This document shows, one piece after another, positions 16,684 to 25,697 of a stretch of 64,000 bases of DNA. The notes beneath the pieces were generated by a model that saw nothing but the letters and a program-made list of their open reading frames with translations, had not been told where the DNA came from and searched no databases. Made by a program: the position numbers and the translations under genes. Source of the stretch: Bdellovibrio sp. 22V (GTDB lineage: Bacteria; Bdellovibrionota; Bdellovibrionia; Bdellovibrionales; Bdellovibrionaceae). The DNA lies in assembly GCF_030169785.1 (NCBI RefSeq), contig NZ_CP125854.1, positions 2,108,001-2,172,000 of the forward strand, given 5' to 3'. Each line of letters begins with the position of its first letter. The stretch's first letter is position 1.

Positions 16684-17505
16684 TTAAACACTGACTTGAT
16701 AGTCGCGCAGAGCATCTGTCAAAGATGTCTTCAGATCTGTACTTGGTTTTCTTTTTCCGATAATCAATGCACACGGCACTCCGTATTTTCCAGACGGGAA
16801 GTCTTTCATTTGGGTGCCAGGAATCACGACGCAATTGGCGGGTACGCGACCTTTGTATTCCACAGGAGAAGATCCTGTCACATCAATGATTTTCGTACTT
16901 GCCGTGATTGTTACACCCGCACCAAGTACAGCACCCTCTTCGATGACCGCACCTTCGACAACGATACAGCGGCTGCCGATAAAGGCATTGTCTTCCACGA
17001 TTACTGGAGATGCCTGAACAGGTTCAAGAACGCCGCCAATACCCACGCCGCCGGAAAGATGCACGTTCTTTCCAATTTGCGCGCACGAGCCTACGGTCGC
17101 CCAGGTGTCGACCATCGTTCCAGAGCCAACGTAAGCGCCAATGTTCACGTATGACGGCATAAGAATCGCCCCTTTTTCAATGAAGGAGCCTTTTCGCGCC
17201 AGAGCGTGTGGGACAACGCGAACGCCATCTTCTTCGCTCCATTGCTTCACGGGAATTTTATCGAAGTAAGTGAAGTCGCCGGCTTTCATGATATCCATTT
17301 TTTGGATGCGGAAATAAAGCAAAATCGCTTTTTTGATCCATTCGTGAGTGATCCAGCCTTCAGTGGTTTTTTCGCAAACGCGAAGGCGTCCTGAATCCAG
17401 GCCTTCGATCGTCTCAACAATGTGTTTCAATTCTTGCGTTGTAAGCTGATCGACGGTTTTTCCGTTTTGGATGTCAGTATAAATTTTATTCACGTCATTC
17501 TGCAT
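16684..17505 (-). CDS. dapD: Tetrahydrodipicolinate N-succinyltransferase
   Basis: The 273-residue enzyme of the succinylase branch of diaminopimelate/lysine synthesis. The C-terminal half is a left-handed beta-helix with hexapeptide repeats (GAYVGSGTMVDTWATVGSCAQIGKNVHLSGGVGIGGV), containing the DapD signature G-V-x-I-G-G-V-L-E-P-x-Q-A. The N-terminal part (RRVVPHALARKG region) fits the helical domain. Length is normal. CGAAGGAGGAC sits before the ATG. The MpaA-like gene lies 19 bases upstream on the same strand, so the two are probably cotranscribed. Confidence 0.95.
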   Translation of the reverse strand: MQNDVNKIYTDIQNGKTVDQLTTQELKHIVETIEGLDSGRLRVCEKTTEGWITHEWIKKAILLYFRIQKMDIMKAGDFTYFDKIPVKQWSEEDGVRVVPHALARKGSFIEKGAILMPSYVNIGAYVGSGTMVDTWATVGSCAQIGKNVHLSGGVGIGGVLEPVQASPVIVEDNAFIGSRCIVVEGAVIEEGAVLGAGVTITASTKIIDVTGSSPVEYKGRVPANCVVIPGTQMKDFPSGKYGVPCALIIGKRKPSTDLKTSLTDALRDYQVSV

Positions 17506-17524
17506 ACGTCCTCCTTCGCGCGAA

Positions 17525-18178
17525 CTATTTTCTTTCTAAAACTTTGAGTGATTCCAGAATCGCTGGAACATGAATTTCAATAATTTTTTCTGCCGACAGA
17601 CCTCTTTCGATTTCATAAGTCAATGTCGGGAAATTTCTTTCGAGTCCTGTGTAAGTTCCCAGGCACCCTGGTGTTGGATAGCCGATGTCGTCATCAATTT
17701 TATAACCGGTTCTTTGCGCTAAAACCTCGGCCACCTGGCGGCAGTCGCCGTTGACGTTTAAGACCGGATGCCAAGAGTGTAAACTCAAAATAAACACTGG
17801 TTTTTTCTGCTCAAGATAAGCCATCAAACCTTTGTTTTCGTTTTCGCTTCCCGCAAAAGGGCCGGGATGATAGCGGGGCGTTTTTACTTCCGGAGACCAA
17901 TCTTTAGTTGGCAGATTGCGGTTCAGATCCACACCGTTGCCGTTACCGCGGGTTTTGAAAATCACACCTTCAAAGTTAAATTGCGGTACCAATGTGAGGT
18001 TGAGCTTGTAGGGGAAGGAGTGCATAAAGTGCTTCAAAAGCTCTTGAGAAGCGATGACGCCTTCAATTTCGTCGCCATGGACGCCGCCCAGGATAAGAAC
18101 TTCCGGACCGTCATTATGAAATTCATAGGCTATGACCGGCATGCCTTTAGAAGTGGTGGTAAAAATAGAAGTTTTCAT
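17525..18178 (-). CDS. M14-family zinc carboxypeptidase, MpaA-like
   Basis: A 217-residue cytoplasmic protein with the full M14 metal and catalytic set: GGVHGDEIEG (His and Glu zinc ligands), NGVDLNRNLP (substrate-binding Asn-Arg), ILSLHSWHP (third ligand His) and LTYEIERG (catalytic Glu). The short size and NRNLPTKDW resemble MpaA, which cuts gamma-D-Glu-meso-diaminopimelate bonds in murein peptides. The operon with dapD and the divergent lysA and nearby murI support a role in recycling Dap from self or prey wall peptides. Succinylglutamate desuccinylase-type activity remains an alternative. Confidence 0.8.
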   Translation of the reverse strand: MKTSIFTTTSKGMPVIAYEFHNDGPEVLILGGVHGDEIEGVIASQELLKHFMHSFPYKLNLTLVPQFNFEGVIFKTRGNGNGVDLNRNLPTKDWSPEVKTPRYHPGPFAGSENENKGLMAYLEQKKPVFILSLHSWHPVLNVNGDCRQVAEVLAQRTGYKIDDDIGYPTPGCLGTYTGLERNFPTLTYEIERGLSAEKIIEIHVPAILESLKVLERK

Positions 18179-18222
18179 GACAAAATATCCTTCCTGCGCG
18201 ATGATGCTAGCACGAGGTTTGG

Positions 18223-19398
18223 ATGGAATACATCAATAATGAATTATGCCTAGGGCCGTTAAAGAAGCCGCTCCTTCCGTTGTGTGCCAACTACATGCGG
18301 CCGATCTATGTGTATGACCTCGATTTTCTTTCGGCGCGTTTTAAAACGATGTCCCAGCATTTAAAGGGTGTGCGTCTTTTTTATGCGATGAAAGCCAACT
18401 CCAACCCTGAGATTTTGCAGCAGCTAAAAAAGCTGGGTGCGGGCGCAGACGTTGTCTCTCTCGGTGAAATCAAACGAGCTTTAGAAAGCGGCTTTTCCGT
18501 TCAAGACATCGTTTATAGCGGCGTCGGTAAAACGCGCCATGAAATCACCGAAGCGTTAAAGCTCGGTATTTATCAGATCAACGTAGAAAGCCTGCCGGAG
18601 TTGGAGCGTATTGGTGCGTTGGCGCGAAGTCTCAATAAAAAAACGTCGATCGCTTTGCGACTGAATCCTGATATTGATATTAAAACTCACCCCTATATCG
18701 CCACAGGACTTAAAGATAATAAATTTGGAATGGAGCTGGGGCTTATTCCAGAGTTGATTAAAACTTTAAAGTCCTATGCTGATTGTATTGAGCTTGTGGG
18801 TGTGAGTTTACATTTAGGCTCTATGATGATGGAGTTTTCCGGCTATCAAGAGGCGTTACTAAAACTCAAATCAGTTTTTGTAGAGCTGCAAAAAGAGTTC
18901 AGTACATTGAAACGCTTTGATTTTGGCGGGGGCCTTGGCATTTTCTATGATCGCTTGGATCTGGAGTTGGAAGAAAGCCTTCTTAAGGATTACGCTAAGA
19001 TCACGCTTGAAACCTTGGGCGATCTTAACTGCGAGTTGCAGTCAGAGCCGGGGCGTTGGCTTGTTGGCCATTGCGGGGCTTTGATCACGCAGGTTCAATA
19101 CATTAAGAAAACCAAAGACAAAACTTTTGTCATCGTTGATGCGGGTATGAACCATCTAATCCGTCCGTCTTTGTATGAGGCCGATCATCTGATTTTGCCT
19201 CTCAAAAAAGCGTCGGCGGAAATGAAAGCGGATATCGTGGGGCCTATCTGTGAATCCTCTGACTTTTTCGCCAAAGACCGTACGCTAGGCTCAGTCAGTG
19301 AAGGGGATTTTGTTGCGGTTTTGGATTCGGGTGCCTATGGGTACTCGATGGCGAGTATTTACAATCTGCAAGAACTGCCTTTGGAAATCTGTATCTAA
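18223..19398 (+). CDS. lysA: Diaminopimelate decarboxylase
   Basis: A 391-residue PLP enzyme of the alanine-racemase-fold class. The PLP lysine lies in RLFYAMKANSNPEIL; HLGSMM, FDFGGGLGIFYD and SEPGRWLVGHCG are phosphate- and substrate-binding segments; GPICESSDFFAKDR supplies the active-site Cys of LysA. It converts meso-diaminopimelate to lysine. The C-terminus (SMASIYNLQELPLEICI) stops about 15-20 residues earlier than in common LysA proteins. Its 3' end overlaps convergent murI by 4 bases. Confidence 0.93.
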   Translation: MEYINNELCLGPLKKPLLPLCANYMRPIYVYDLDFLSARFKTMSQHLKGVRLFYAMKANSNPEILQQLKKLGAGADVVSLGEIKRALESGFSVQDIVYSGVGKTRHEITEALKLGIYQINVESLPELERIGALARSLNKKTSIALRLNPDIDIKTHPYIATGLKDNKFGMELGLIPELIKTLKSYADCIELVGVSLHLGSMMMEFSGYQEALLKLKSVFVELQKEFSTLKRFDFGGGLGIFYDRLDLELEESLLKDYAKITLETLGDLNCELQSEPGRWLVGHCGALITQVQYIKKTKDKTFVIVDAGMNHLIRPSLYEADHLILPLKKASAEMKADIVGPICESSDFFAKDRTLGSVSEGDFVAVLDSGAYGYSMASIYNLQELPLEICI

Positions 19399-20201
19399 AG
19401 ATCGACAACGCGAAAGCCGCTGGCAACAACGGGTTTTAAAATGCGATGAGCCACTTCGGTGAAATGCACGGAGTGGTCTGTTGTCATGATATCAATCACG
19501 CGGTTGTTGCCCGCTGAATTTCTTTTAAGTCGACCGGAACTGAAATCTCTTTCCAACCAACGCGCAATTGCTTCGCCAGAGTCGACAAGCTCAATCGCAG
19601 ATCCCGTCACACGAGCAATAGAGTTCTTAAGAATCGGATAGTGCGTGCAACCCAAAATCAAGGTGTCGATTTGATTTTGCAAGAGCGGACTTAAATAACG
19701 GAAGACGATCAAATTCGTCACAGGATCGGAATCCCAGCCTTCCTCTGCCAGGGGAACAAAAAGTGGACAGGCCTGATCAAAGACCACAGCCTCGGCATTC
19801 AGTTCGCGAATTTTTTTAGTATAAGCCTGGCTGTTCACGGTGGCTCGAGTGCCAAGAACGCCGATTTTGCGAGTTTGGGAAAGCTCCAACGCTCTTTGCG
19901 AACCCGGTTCGATCACATTGTAAATCGGCAGACCGTCAAACTCTTTTTCGGTGAGCTGACTTGAAGCTGTATTGCACGCGATGACGATTGCTTTTACATC
20001 CTGTTTTTCAAGAAAAAGAATATTCTGCTCAGAATATTTGCGAATCGTTTGCGGAGATTTCGACCCATAGGGAAGTCTTGCCGTATCCCCCAAGTAAAGA
20101 AAACTTTCTTGAGGGAACTGCAAAGCCAATTCTTTAAGAACGGTGAGACCACCAATTCCAGAATCGAAAACGCCAATGGGACGAGTATCTACAGCCGACA
20201 T
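19395..20201 (-). CDS. murI: Glutamate racemase
   Basis: A 268-residue cofactor-independent racemase making D-glutamate for peptidoglycan. Both catalytic cysteines are present, in IVIACNTASSQ and LILGCTHYPIL, along with the opening VFDSGIGGLTVLKEL and the LGDTARLPYGSKS segment. It is the last gene of a run with the IMPDH-like gene 2 bases upstream. Confidence 0.96.
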   Translation of the reverse strand: MSAVDTRPIGVFDSGIGGLTVLKELALQFPQESFLYLGDTARLPYGSKSPQTIRKYSEQNILFLEKQDVKAIVIACNTASSQLTEKEFDGLPIYNVIEPGSQRALELSQTRKIGVLGTRATVNSQAYTKKIRELNAEAVVFDQACPLFVPLAEEGWDSDPVTNLIVFRYLSPLLQNQIDTLILGCTHYPILKNSIARVTGSAIELVDSGEAIARWLERDFSSGRLKRNSAGNNRVIDIMTTDHSVHFTEVAHRILKPVVASGFRVVDL

Positions 20202-20203
20202 TC

Positions 20204-21253
20204 TTAAGTTTTTACCCCGTGAGCCCGAGACTCTGCAACTCCGTTCGCCGACATTTCCATAAACAATGCTTTTTCACGGATTTCAGAAATAGTCGTTGCA
20301 TTCACATAGCTCATGCCTGAACGAATGCCACCAGTCACTTCGAGGATCACATCTTTCACGTGACCTTTCACATTGACTTGAGTTGATTCGCCCTCTGGAG
20401 CCATACCTTCAGGAACGCCGCCGCGCCAAGAGTCTTGAGCCGAGCGTGAAGCCATACCACGGTATTGTTTTTTTCCATTTTTGATTTCGCCCGGCGTTTC
20501 AATTGTGCCGGAAAGCATACTGCCAAGCATAACGACATTTGCGCCCGCAGCGAAAGCTTTCACCATGTCCCCGGAAGTACGAATACCGCCGTCAGCGATC
20601 ACAGGGACGCCGTAGCTTTCCGCGATTTCAGAGCACAAAGCCACCGCCGTCAATTGCGGCACGCCACAACCTGTGATGATCCGAGTGGTACACATAGATC
20701 CAGGACCGATGCCCACTTTGATTGCATCCGCACCGGCTTCGATCAAATCACGAGCCGCATCCGGAGTCGCCATATTGCCGGCGATAATATCAATCTTTGG
20801 ATAATTGTCTTTAAGCCATTTCATCGTCTCCATCATTTGCACGGAGTGTCCGTGCGCGATGTCGATCGTGATCACATTGGCGCCGGCATCAATAACCGCT
20901 TTTGCGCGCGCTTTGAATTCTTCACCCACGCCAACGCTGGCAGAGATAACTTTTACGCCGGCCTCTTTCAAGCGACGAGCCTGCGATGCTTGTTCTTCAA
21001 TAGTGATAAAGCGGTGAAGAATACCTACGCCGCCGAGTTGGTTCATCGCAAAGGCCATATCGTATTCTGTGATCGTGTCCATGTTTGCGCTGATGATCGG
21101 CGTTTCGATGGAAATATTTTTAGTCAATTTAGTGGTGAGGTGCGGATCGCGACGAGAGCGGATGTCTGAACGAGCCGGCACAATCAAAACGTCATCAAAT
21201 GTGAGACCGCGACCGCGATTTTTAATGTCTTTCCAGTTAAACATGAGCGTCAT
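20204..21253 (-). CDS. IMP dehydrogenase/GMP reductase family protein without CBS domains
   Basis: A 349-residue TIM-barrel enzyme with [15 protein letters not shown], the catalytic loop [18 protein letters not shown] (active-site Cys before TT), [13 protein letters not shown] and [11 protein letters not shown]-like flap residues. It lacks the CBS pair that most IMPDHs (about 490 residues) carry, and matches GMP reductases in size; yet the end ([18 protein letters not shown], then [13 protein letters not shown]) resembles IMPDH. The reaction is therefore either IMP to XMP or GMP to IMP. ATG 21253 overlaps the upstream membrane protein gene by 17 bases; ATG 21244 is possible. Confidence 0.85.
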   Translation of the reverse strand: MTLMFNWKDIKNRGRGLTFDDVLIVPARSDIRSRRDPHLTTKLTKNISIETPIISANMDTITEYDMAFAMNQLGGVGILHRFITIEEQASQARRLKEAGVKVISASVGVGEEFKARAKAVIDAGANVITIDIAHGHSVQMMETMKWLKDNYPKIDIIAGNMATPDAARDLIEAGADAIKVGIGPGSMCTTRIITGCGVPQLTAVALCSEIAESYGVPVIADGGIRTSGDMVKAFAAGANVVMLGSMLSGTIETPGEIKNGKKQYRGMASRSAQDSWRGGVPEGMAPEGESTQVNVKGHVKDVILEVTGGIRSGMSYVNATTISEIREKALFMEMSANGVAESRAHGVKT

Positions 21254-21917
21254 GTTTTCTTACCTCGCTTCTAAAAATATTGAACAAAATATGAGTTGAT
21301 ACCAAAAGTAAATACGTGTCCAGAGCCGAGAGCACCAAGCTCGCCAAAGGTGTTTTCCACACCAGACGGTAGGAATCAAAAAGTCCAGAGAGCAGAACCG
21401 GAAGGAAGAGATGAAATAAGACAAAGACTCCGAATACTTTTCCGAAATTACGGCGCACGATTTGTGAGGATTTTTGAAGAGCGTCTTCTTTGCCTTCATC
21501 GTAGCGTTTCGACGTCGTCACAACTAAAGGAACCAGACTGTATTCGATATACTTCCAAACTCCCGGAAGAATAAAAAGCAAGGACCATAAAAGGGTTTTT
21601 CCCCACGAACGCAAAGTTTCGATCGCCACTTGATTCAAATTCTTGCCCAGGAAGCTTTCCAGGCCGTCCGCGAAGCCGACCAGAGTGTTCAAGGCATAAA
21701 GAGCCACGGTCATTAATAAGACCGGAAAGACGATGCTGCTGATAATGGAAAGAAAACCCCAAAGATAAACCTGTTGCTGAGCTCCACTGGGATCGCGAAG
21801 TGCTGATTCTATGTGCAGATTTAGGTACTGGTCGATGTTGCTCGACAGTACGACCAAGACAAACAGGGGCAGGAAGACTTTTTTAAAAACCTGAAGGTTT
21901 TCAGCAAAAAATTTCAC
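21237..21917 (-). CDS. Integral membrane protein of unknown function
   Basis: A 226-residue protein with about five hydrophobic helices (FLPLFVLVVLSS; FLSIISSIVFPVLLMTVALYAL; TLLWSLLFILPGVWKYIEYSLV; VFGVFVLFHLFLPVLLSGLF; LASLVLSALDTYLLLVSTHILF). The LLFILPGVWKYIEYSLVPLVV segment resembles the membrane core of DUF975/YckC-like proteins, but the family is not certain. It overlaps the IMPDH-like gene, so the two may be cotranscribed. Confidence 0.7.
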   Translation of the reverse strand: MKFFAENLQVFKKVFLPLFVLVVLSSNIDQYLNLHIESALRDPSGAQQQVYLWGFLSIISSIVFPVLLMTVALYALNTLVGFADGLESFLGKNLNQVAIETLRSWGKTLLWSLLFILPGVWKYIEYSLVPLVVTTSKRYDEGKEDALQKSSQIVRRNFGKVFGVFVLFHLFLPVLLSGLFDSYRLVWKTPLASLVLSALDTYLLLVSTHILFNIFRSEVRKHDAHV

Positions 21918-22026
21918 TTAAGTATTTAGATCGCGAAAGAAAAGACGAGTCAAGCGAAGTCTTGTTAAGAAACACGTCTTCTTCGCCCTCCCTATGAAGG
22001 ATAATGTCAAAAGGGGAGATACTGTT

Positions 22027-22908
22027 ATGGGCCATCGTATCATGGTCATGGGTTCAAGTGGCATTCTTGGTCGGGAAGTGATCGAGTCCTTGCGCAATGC
22101 GGGACGGAACTTTATTGCCACCTCTCGCAGTTTGGAACGTCTGCCCTCGGGGGTGCGTTCCTTGCAACTGAATTATGATAATTTTTCGCTCCTTGAGCAG
22201 GCATTTCGCGATATTGACATCCTTTTCTTTTTGCAGCCTCTCGCCCCCAATATGATTCCCGAAGCGGAAAAAATTCTACGCGCGGCCAAGTCTTCGGGAG
22301 TGCAATTTGTCTTAAAAGTTTCTGAGTTAGGGGCCTCGCCAACGTCCCAATATCTTTTCCAAAGAGTGCACGGAGCCGTGGACGACATGTTGGCTGAAAG
22401 TGGTTTGCGCTATTGCATCTTTCGGCCCAATACGTTTATGCAAAATTTTATTTTTTCACATGGCGAACCTTTGCGCCAAGGGGCTTTGTTTTTACCAGAG
22501 GGGGAAGGGCGAACCTCCTTCGTAGATGCTCGCGATGTCGCTGAAGCGGCCTTGCGGGTTTTTGATGATCCTTCGCCTTATCATAAACTGACCTTCGATC
22601 TGACAGGAGAAAGAGCGATTTCCAACGCCGAAGCGGTGGCGCTTATTTCAAATCAGGTGGCGCGCCGCCTGGCTTATGTTCCCGTGACGGAAGAGGTGGC
22701 TCGTCGCTTTTTGGAAAATACGATGGAGGATCGTTGGCAAATGGATGCGATCATGAGCCTGCATCGTGCGACCCGAGAGGGCATGGCTTCGCAGGTGACC
22801 GACGCCTTTGAAAGACTCACGGGTAAACACCCTCGTCGCTTTGAAGATTTTTGTTTTGAGATGAAGGACGAGTGGAAACTTCGTCCTCCGCCAGATATTT
22901 CTCTTTAA
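22027..22908 (+). CDS. NmrA/SDR-type NAD(P)-binding protein
   Basis: ATG 22027 is preceded by GGGGAG at good spacing and gives MGHRIMVMGSSGILGREVIESL, an atypical-SDR Rossmann start (GSSGILG). The 293-residue protein continues with FRDIDILFFLQPLAP, VSELGAS, and FRPNTFMQNF, characteristic of NmrA-like and SDR_a5 proteins, which bind NAD(P) as redox sensors or reduce quinones. ARDVAEAALRVF is the usual conserved segment of the family. Stand-alone gene; the substrate is unknown. Confidence 0.85.
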   Translation: MGHRIMVMGSSGILGREVIESLRNAGRNFIATSRSLERLPSGVRSLQLNYDNFSLLEQAFRDIDILFFLQPLAPNMIPEAEKILRAAKSSGVQFVLKVSELGASPTSQYLFQRVHGAVDDMLAESGLRYCIFRPNTFMQNFIFSHGEPLRQGALFLPEGEGRTSFVDARDVAEAALRVFDDPSPYHKLTFDLTGERAISNAEAVALISNQVARRLAYVPVTEEVARRFLENTMEDRWQMDAIMSLHRATREGMASQVTDAFERLTGKHPRRFEDFCFEMKDEWKLRPPPDISL

Positions 22909-22910
22909 GT

Positions 22911-23423
22911 TTAAACAAGATCTTTTAAGGAAGAACGGCGTTGTCCTGCTGCAAGCATTTCTTTACCTTTGCGGCGAAGCGCTTCTTCGCTATAGCCTAA
23001 AGCAGCTCCCCACACGACGTGGCTTGCGGCCATCATGATATTGCGCTCGCGGGCCATGTCTTTAGCAGAGGGTTTTAAATTCATGCCGGGAATCAAACCA
23101 TAGTAACTCGTAGCCCAGACTCCCAATCCGAAAAGGCCGCCTTTGACCATCGCCGGGCCAGGAACTTTTGTCGCAAGATAAGAATAGAGCACGCCGCAGG
23201 CGAGGCCGTATCCATAGTGCGAAAACATTGTCGCTTGTTCCTGCATTTGCGGACCCATTTTTTCAGCGAGGCCCGTTTTCTTCGCGATATTTTGGGTCAG
23301 TTGCGCGGGGGGCAACGGCTTTTGCTGAGAAGCGGGAAGTTTTGTAAAACGATTGAAAAGAGCCAAAGTCATAGAACTCGTTGCAAGAACGCTGGCCCAG
23401 ATTCCTCGAAATAGAAAGTTCAT
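22911..23423 (-). CDS. Membrane protein, YagU/DUF1440-like
   Basis: Start set at ATG 23423 (AAAAGGAG upstream). The 170-residue protein has a hydrophobic N-terminus (FLFRGIWASVLATSSMTLALF) and two to three further membrane segments (YGYGLACGVLYSYL; GLFGLGVWATSYYGLIPGM; MMAASHVVWGAALGYSEEAL). Arrangement and GVWATSYYGLIP resemble YagU/DUF1440 or related small inner-membrane families. Function is unknown; the family call is tentative. Confidence 0.65.
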   Translation of the reverse strand: MNFLFRGIWASVLATSSMTLALFNRFTKLPASQQKPLPPAQLTQNIAKKTGLAEKMGPQMQEQATMFSHYGYGLACGVLYSYLATKVPGPAMVKGGLFGLGVWATSYYGLIPGMNLKPSAKDMARERNIMMAASHVVWGAALGYSEEALRRKGKEMLAAGQRRSSLKDLV

Positions 23424-23556
23424 AAGAGCTCCTTTTCGATAAGTTTCCTTCAGAATAGGCTTCCTCCTTGGGAAAGGGAGGACTTGTGTTATAAAACAGA
23501 GCTTCCTTGCATACATTCAAACAGACTCCGCCGTTTGTGTTTGTTACGTTGTGGGA

Positions 23557-24684
23557 ATGGCAAACACTGAAGAATGGCATGATCTCGGCGAGGTCTCTCA
23601 CTTAAAAACAAAACCGCTGCGACAGTTGGAAGTGGCGGGTAAAAAGATTGCGCTCATTTATAAAGATGACGAATTCAGTGCGATCTCCGGAGTTTGCAAT
23701 CATGTCGGAGGACCGCTCGGGGACGGTGTGCTTGAAGGCGATTATGTCGTTTGTCCCTGGCACTACTACAAATTTCATTGGAAGACGGGCGAGGGTGAGC
23801 CGGGATATGAAGCGGATCGCGTACCCATTTTTCCCGTGAAGGTGGAAGGCGGCCGGGTTTTGTTAAGCTTGCAAAGACTGACGACGCGAAATCATATTCA
23901 TCATGAACCAATGGCGCTGGCGCGAAAGCCGGAGCGGCAGGCGGGACCCCTGCGAATTGCGGGGATCTCGGCGACAGCGATGGACTTAAAGTATCCGCGT
24001 CCTTCGACATCGGAAATTCTTTTGCAGGAAGCTTTACAACACGCCAAAACGCAAGGATACGATACGCATTTGATAAAGTTGCGAGAGCTGCAGTTTCGCC
24101 ATTGCGAGGGTTTTTATTCGAAGAGCTCTCACGCGTGTATCTGGCCTTGTTCGATCACTCAGCTGGATCCTCAGGATCAGTTGGACCAAGTTTATGAAGA
24201 TCTTGTGCATTGGGCGGATGTTATTATCGTTTCTACGCCGATTCGCTGGGGCTCGGCGAGCTCACTGTATTTCAAAATGGTGGAGCGGCTCAATTGTATT
24301 CAAAATCAAATCACCATCCATAACAATCAGCTGATCTGTAATAAGGTCGCCGGGTTCATCATCACCGGTGGTCAAGACAATGTGCAAGCTGTCGCAGGTG
24401 GCATGATGGGATTTTTTTCGGAGTTGGGATTTCATCTTCCGCCGTTTCCTTACATTGCGCACTCTCTAGGGTGGAGCATGGAAAACATGGAACACAACGT
24501 TCGCTACGTTCAACACAGCAAAGTCTTGGTCGAGGCGGCCGAAGAACTTATCAATCGCTGTGCGACTTTAGCGCAGTCTTTGATTCTGGCCAATGCCCCG
24601 AATACCTTGGTGCAGCGGGCGGGCCGAAAAGCCTTTAACATTCACGGGCATCGCGACGATCCCCACATCAATTCGCAAATCTGA
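23557..24684 (+). CDS. Rieske [2Fe-2S] - flavodoxin-like reductase fusion
   Basis: A 375-residue cytoplasmic fusion. Residues about 5-105 form a Rieske domain with CNHVGG and CPWHYY (C-x-H-x16-C-x2-H), as in NirD and ferredoxin components of dioxygenases. Residues about 130-340 form an NAD(P)H-dependent FMN reductase/flavodoxin-like domain (LRIAGISATAMD; VIIVSTPIRWGSASSLYFKMVERL; GGQDNVQAVAGGMMGFFSELGF). Between them lies CEGFYSKSSHACIWPC, which could bind a second metal or cluster. Electrons could flow inside one chain between flavin and the Rieske cluster. No oxygenase gene is adjacent. GTG 23551 is an alternative start. Confidence 0.85.
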   Translation: MANTEEWHDLGEVSHLKTKPLRQLEVAGKKIALIYKDDEFSAISGVCNHVGGPLGDGVLEGDYVVCPWHYYKFHWKTGEGEPGYEADRVPIFPVKVEGGRVLLSLQRLTTRNHIHHEPMALARKPERQAGPLRIAGISATAMDLKYPRPSTSEILLQEALQHAKTQGYDTHLIKLRELQFRHCEGFYSKSSHACIWPCSITQLDPQDQLDQVYEDLVHWADVIIVSTPIRWGSASSLYFKMVERLNCIQNQITIHNNQLICNKVAGFIITGGQDNVQAVAGGMMGFFSELGFHLPPFPYIAHSLGWSMENMEHNVRYVQHSKVLVEAAEELINRCATLAQSLILANAPNTLVQRAGRKAFNIHGHRDDPHINSQI

Positions 24685-24808
24685 AGGTTCACCGGCTGTG
24701 AACATCTGTCCTTGTGATAGGCGAGTCTCACCTTTTTAACCTCAGCACATTCCGCAGTGGCGACAGGGGCCTTTTGGGCGTAAAACCTTAGCAAAAACAG
24801 GAGACATT

Positions 24809-25111
24809 ATGTTTAAAAAATCAATGGTAACAATGGCGGCGATGGCTTTGTTGCTCAGCGGTTTTGAAGCTTCCGCCGCTTCATACTGCAAAGCCAGTAA
24901 AAAAACCACTCGTCAAATTGAGCAACTAAGAATCGTGGAGCTTCCTTATCAAATCGTGGAAAGCAAAGTGGTGAAAGCATTAATCACGGATCGATGCGTG
25001 CGCAAGCGTCTAAGTGACGAGGAAATCCTCACACTGAAAGACATGCTTCTTTCTTACGACTACAGCGAAGACACCGCGGCGCAAATCATCGGTGAATTCT
25101 TAGCGCAGTAG
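24809..25111 (+). CDS. Small exported protein of unknown function
   Basis: A 100-residue protein with a signal peptide (MVTMAAMALLLSGFEASA) and a mature helical part containing two cysteines (SYCKASK and TDRCVRK), which may form a disulfide in the periplasm. CAGGAGACATT precedes the ATG. I recognise no family. Confidence 0.65.
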   Translation: MFKKSMVTMAAMALLLSGFEASAASYCKASKKTTRQIEQLRIVELPYQIVESKVVKALITDRCVRKRLSDEEILTLKDMLLSYDYSEDTAAQIIGEFLAQ

Positions 25112-25135
25112 AAAGTTCCGCTTCCTGAGTGAACG

Positions 25136-25167
25136 AAAGCCGCCATCATCCGAGGGCGGCTTTTTAT
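25136..25167 (+). terminator. Rho-independent terminator
   Basis: AAAGCCGCC and GGCGGCTTT form a 9-bp stem with a 10-base loop and a T-run, after the small exported protein gene. Confidence 0.88.
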
Positions 25168-25259
25168 TTTTGAAAAACTAAAGAAGCTTGCTTTGCCTGG
25201 TAATCTGCTATGAAATAATGGCAGAGACTTGTGTTAAATAACCACAACAAGGGGAGTGC

Positions 25260-25655
25260 ATGAAACACAAAATCGCTATGATCTCAAGAATCATCTTGGG
25301 GCTTATTTATTTCGTTTTCGGATTAAATGGATTTCTAAACTTTATTCCGCCACCACCGACACCGTTTCCCGAGGCAGCTATGACCTTCATGGGGGGAATG
25401 ATGGCGGCTCCTTATTTCTTTCCGGTGTTAAAAGGAACTGAAACTCTTTGCGGTCTTTTGTTGTTGTCCGGATTCGCAGCGCCGTTGGCTCTTGTGATCT
25501 TGGCTCCTATCACTTTACAGATTTTCTTGTTCCACTCATTTATGACACCTGGACTTGAAAACTCTATTATGCCAGTTGCAATGATCGCTTTGCACATTTT
25601 AGCTGCGACAGCATATTGGGCTTTGTATCGTCCGTTGTTTTCTCGCCGCTCGTAA
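25260..25655 (+). CDS. DoxX-like membrane protein
   Basis: A 131-residue protein with four membrane helices. ISRIILGLIYFVFGLNGFLNF, MGGMMAAPYFFPVLKGTETLCGLLLLSG and FAAPLALVILAPITLQIFLFHSFM correspond to the DoxX/DoxD layout. The function of most DoxX proteins is unclear; some act in quinone or thiol redox chemistry. The start follows CAAGGGGAG. Confidence 0.82.
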   Translation: MKHKIAMISRIILGLIYFVFGLNGFLNFIPPPPTPFPEAAMTFMGGMMAAPYFFPVLKGTETLCGLLLLSGFAAPLALVILAPITLQIFLFHSFMTPGLENSIMPVAMIALHILAATAYWALYRPLFSRRS

Positions 25656-25668
25656 ATGACGGTGACTC

Positions 25669-25695
25669 AAAGAAGCCTCGCGCAGAGGCTTCTTT
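25669..25695. terminator. Bidirectional terminator
   Basis: AAAGAAGCCTC-N5-GAGGCTTCTTT gives an 11-bp stem between the convergent DoxX-like and CoA-binding genes. Confidence 0.85.
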
Positions 25696-25697
25696 TG

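Noticed and set aside
24687-24703. Hairpin GTTCAC-N5-GTGAAC after the Rieske fusion gene as a terminator
   Set aside because: Perfect 6-bp arms but no T-run follows; it may be chance or a weak regulatory site.
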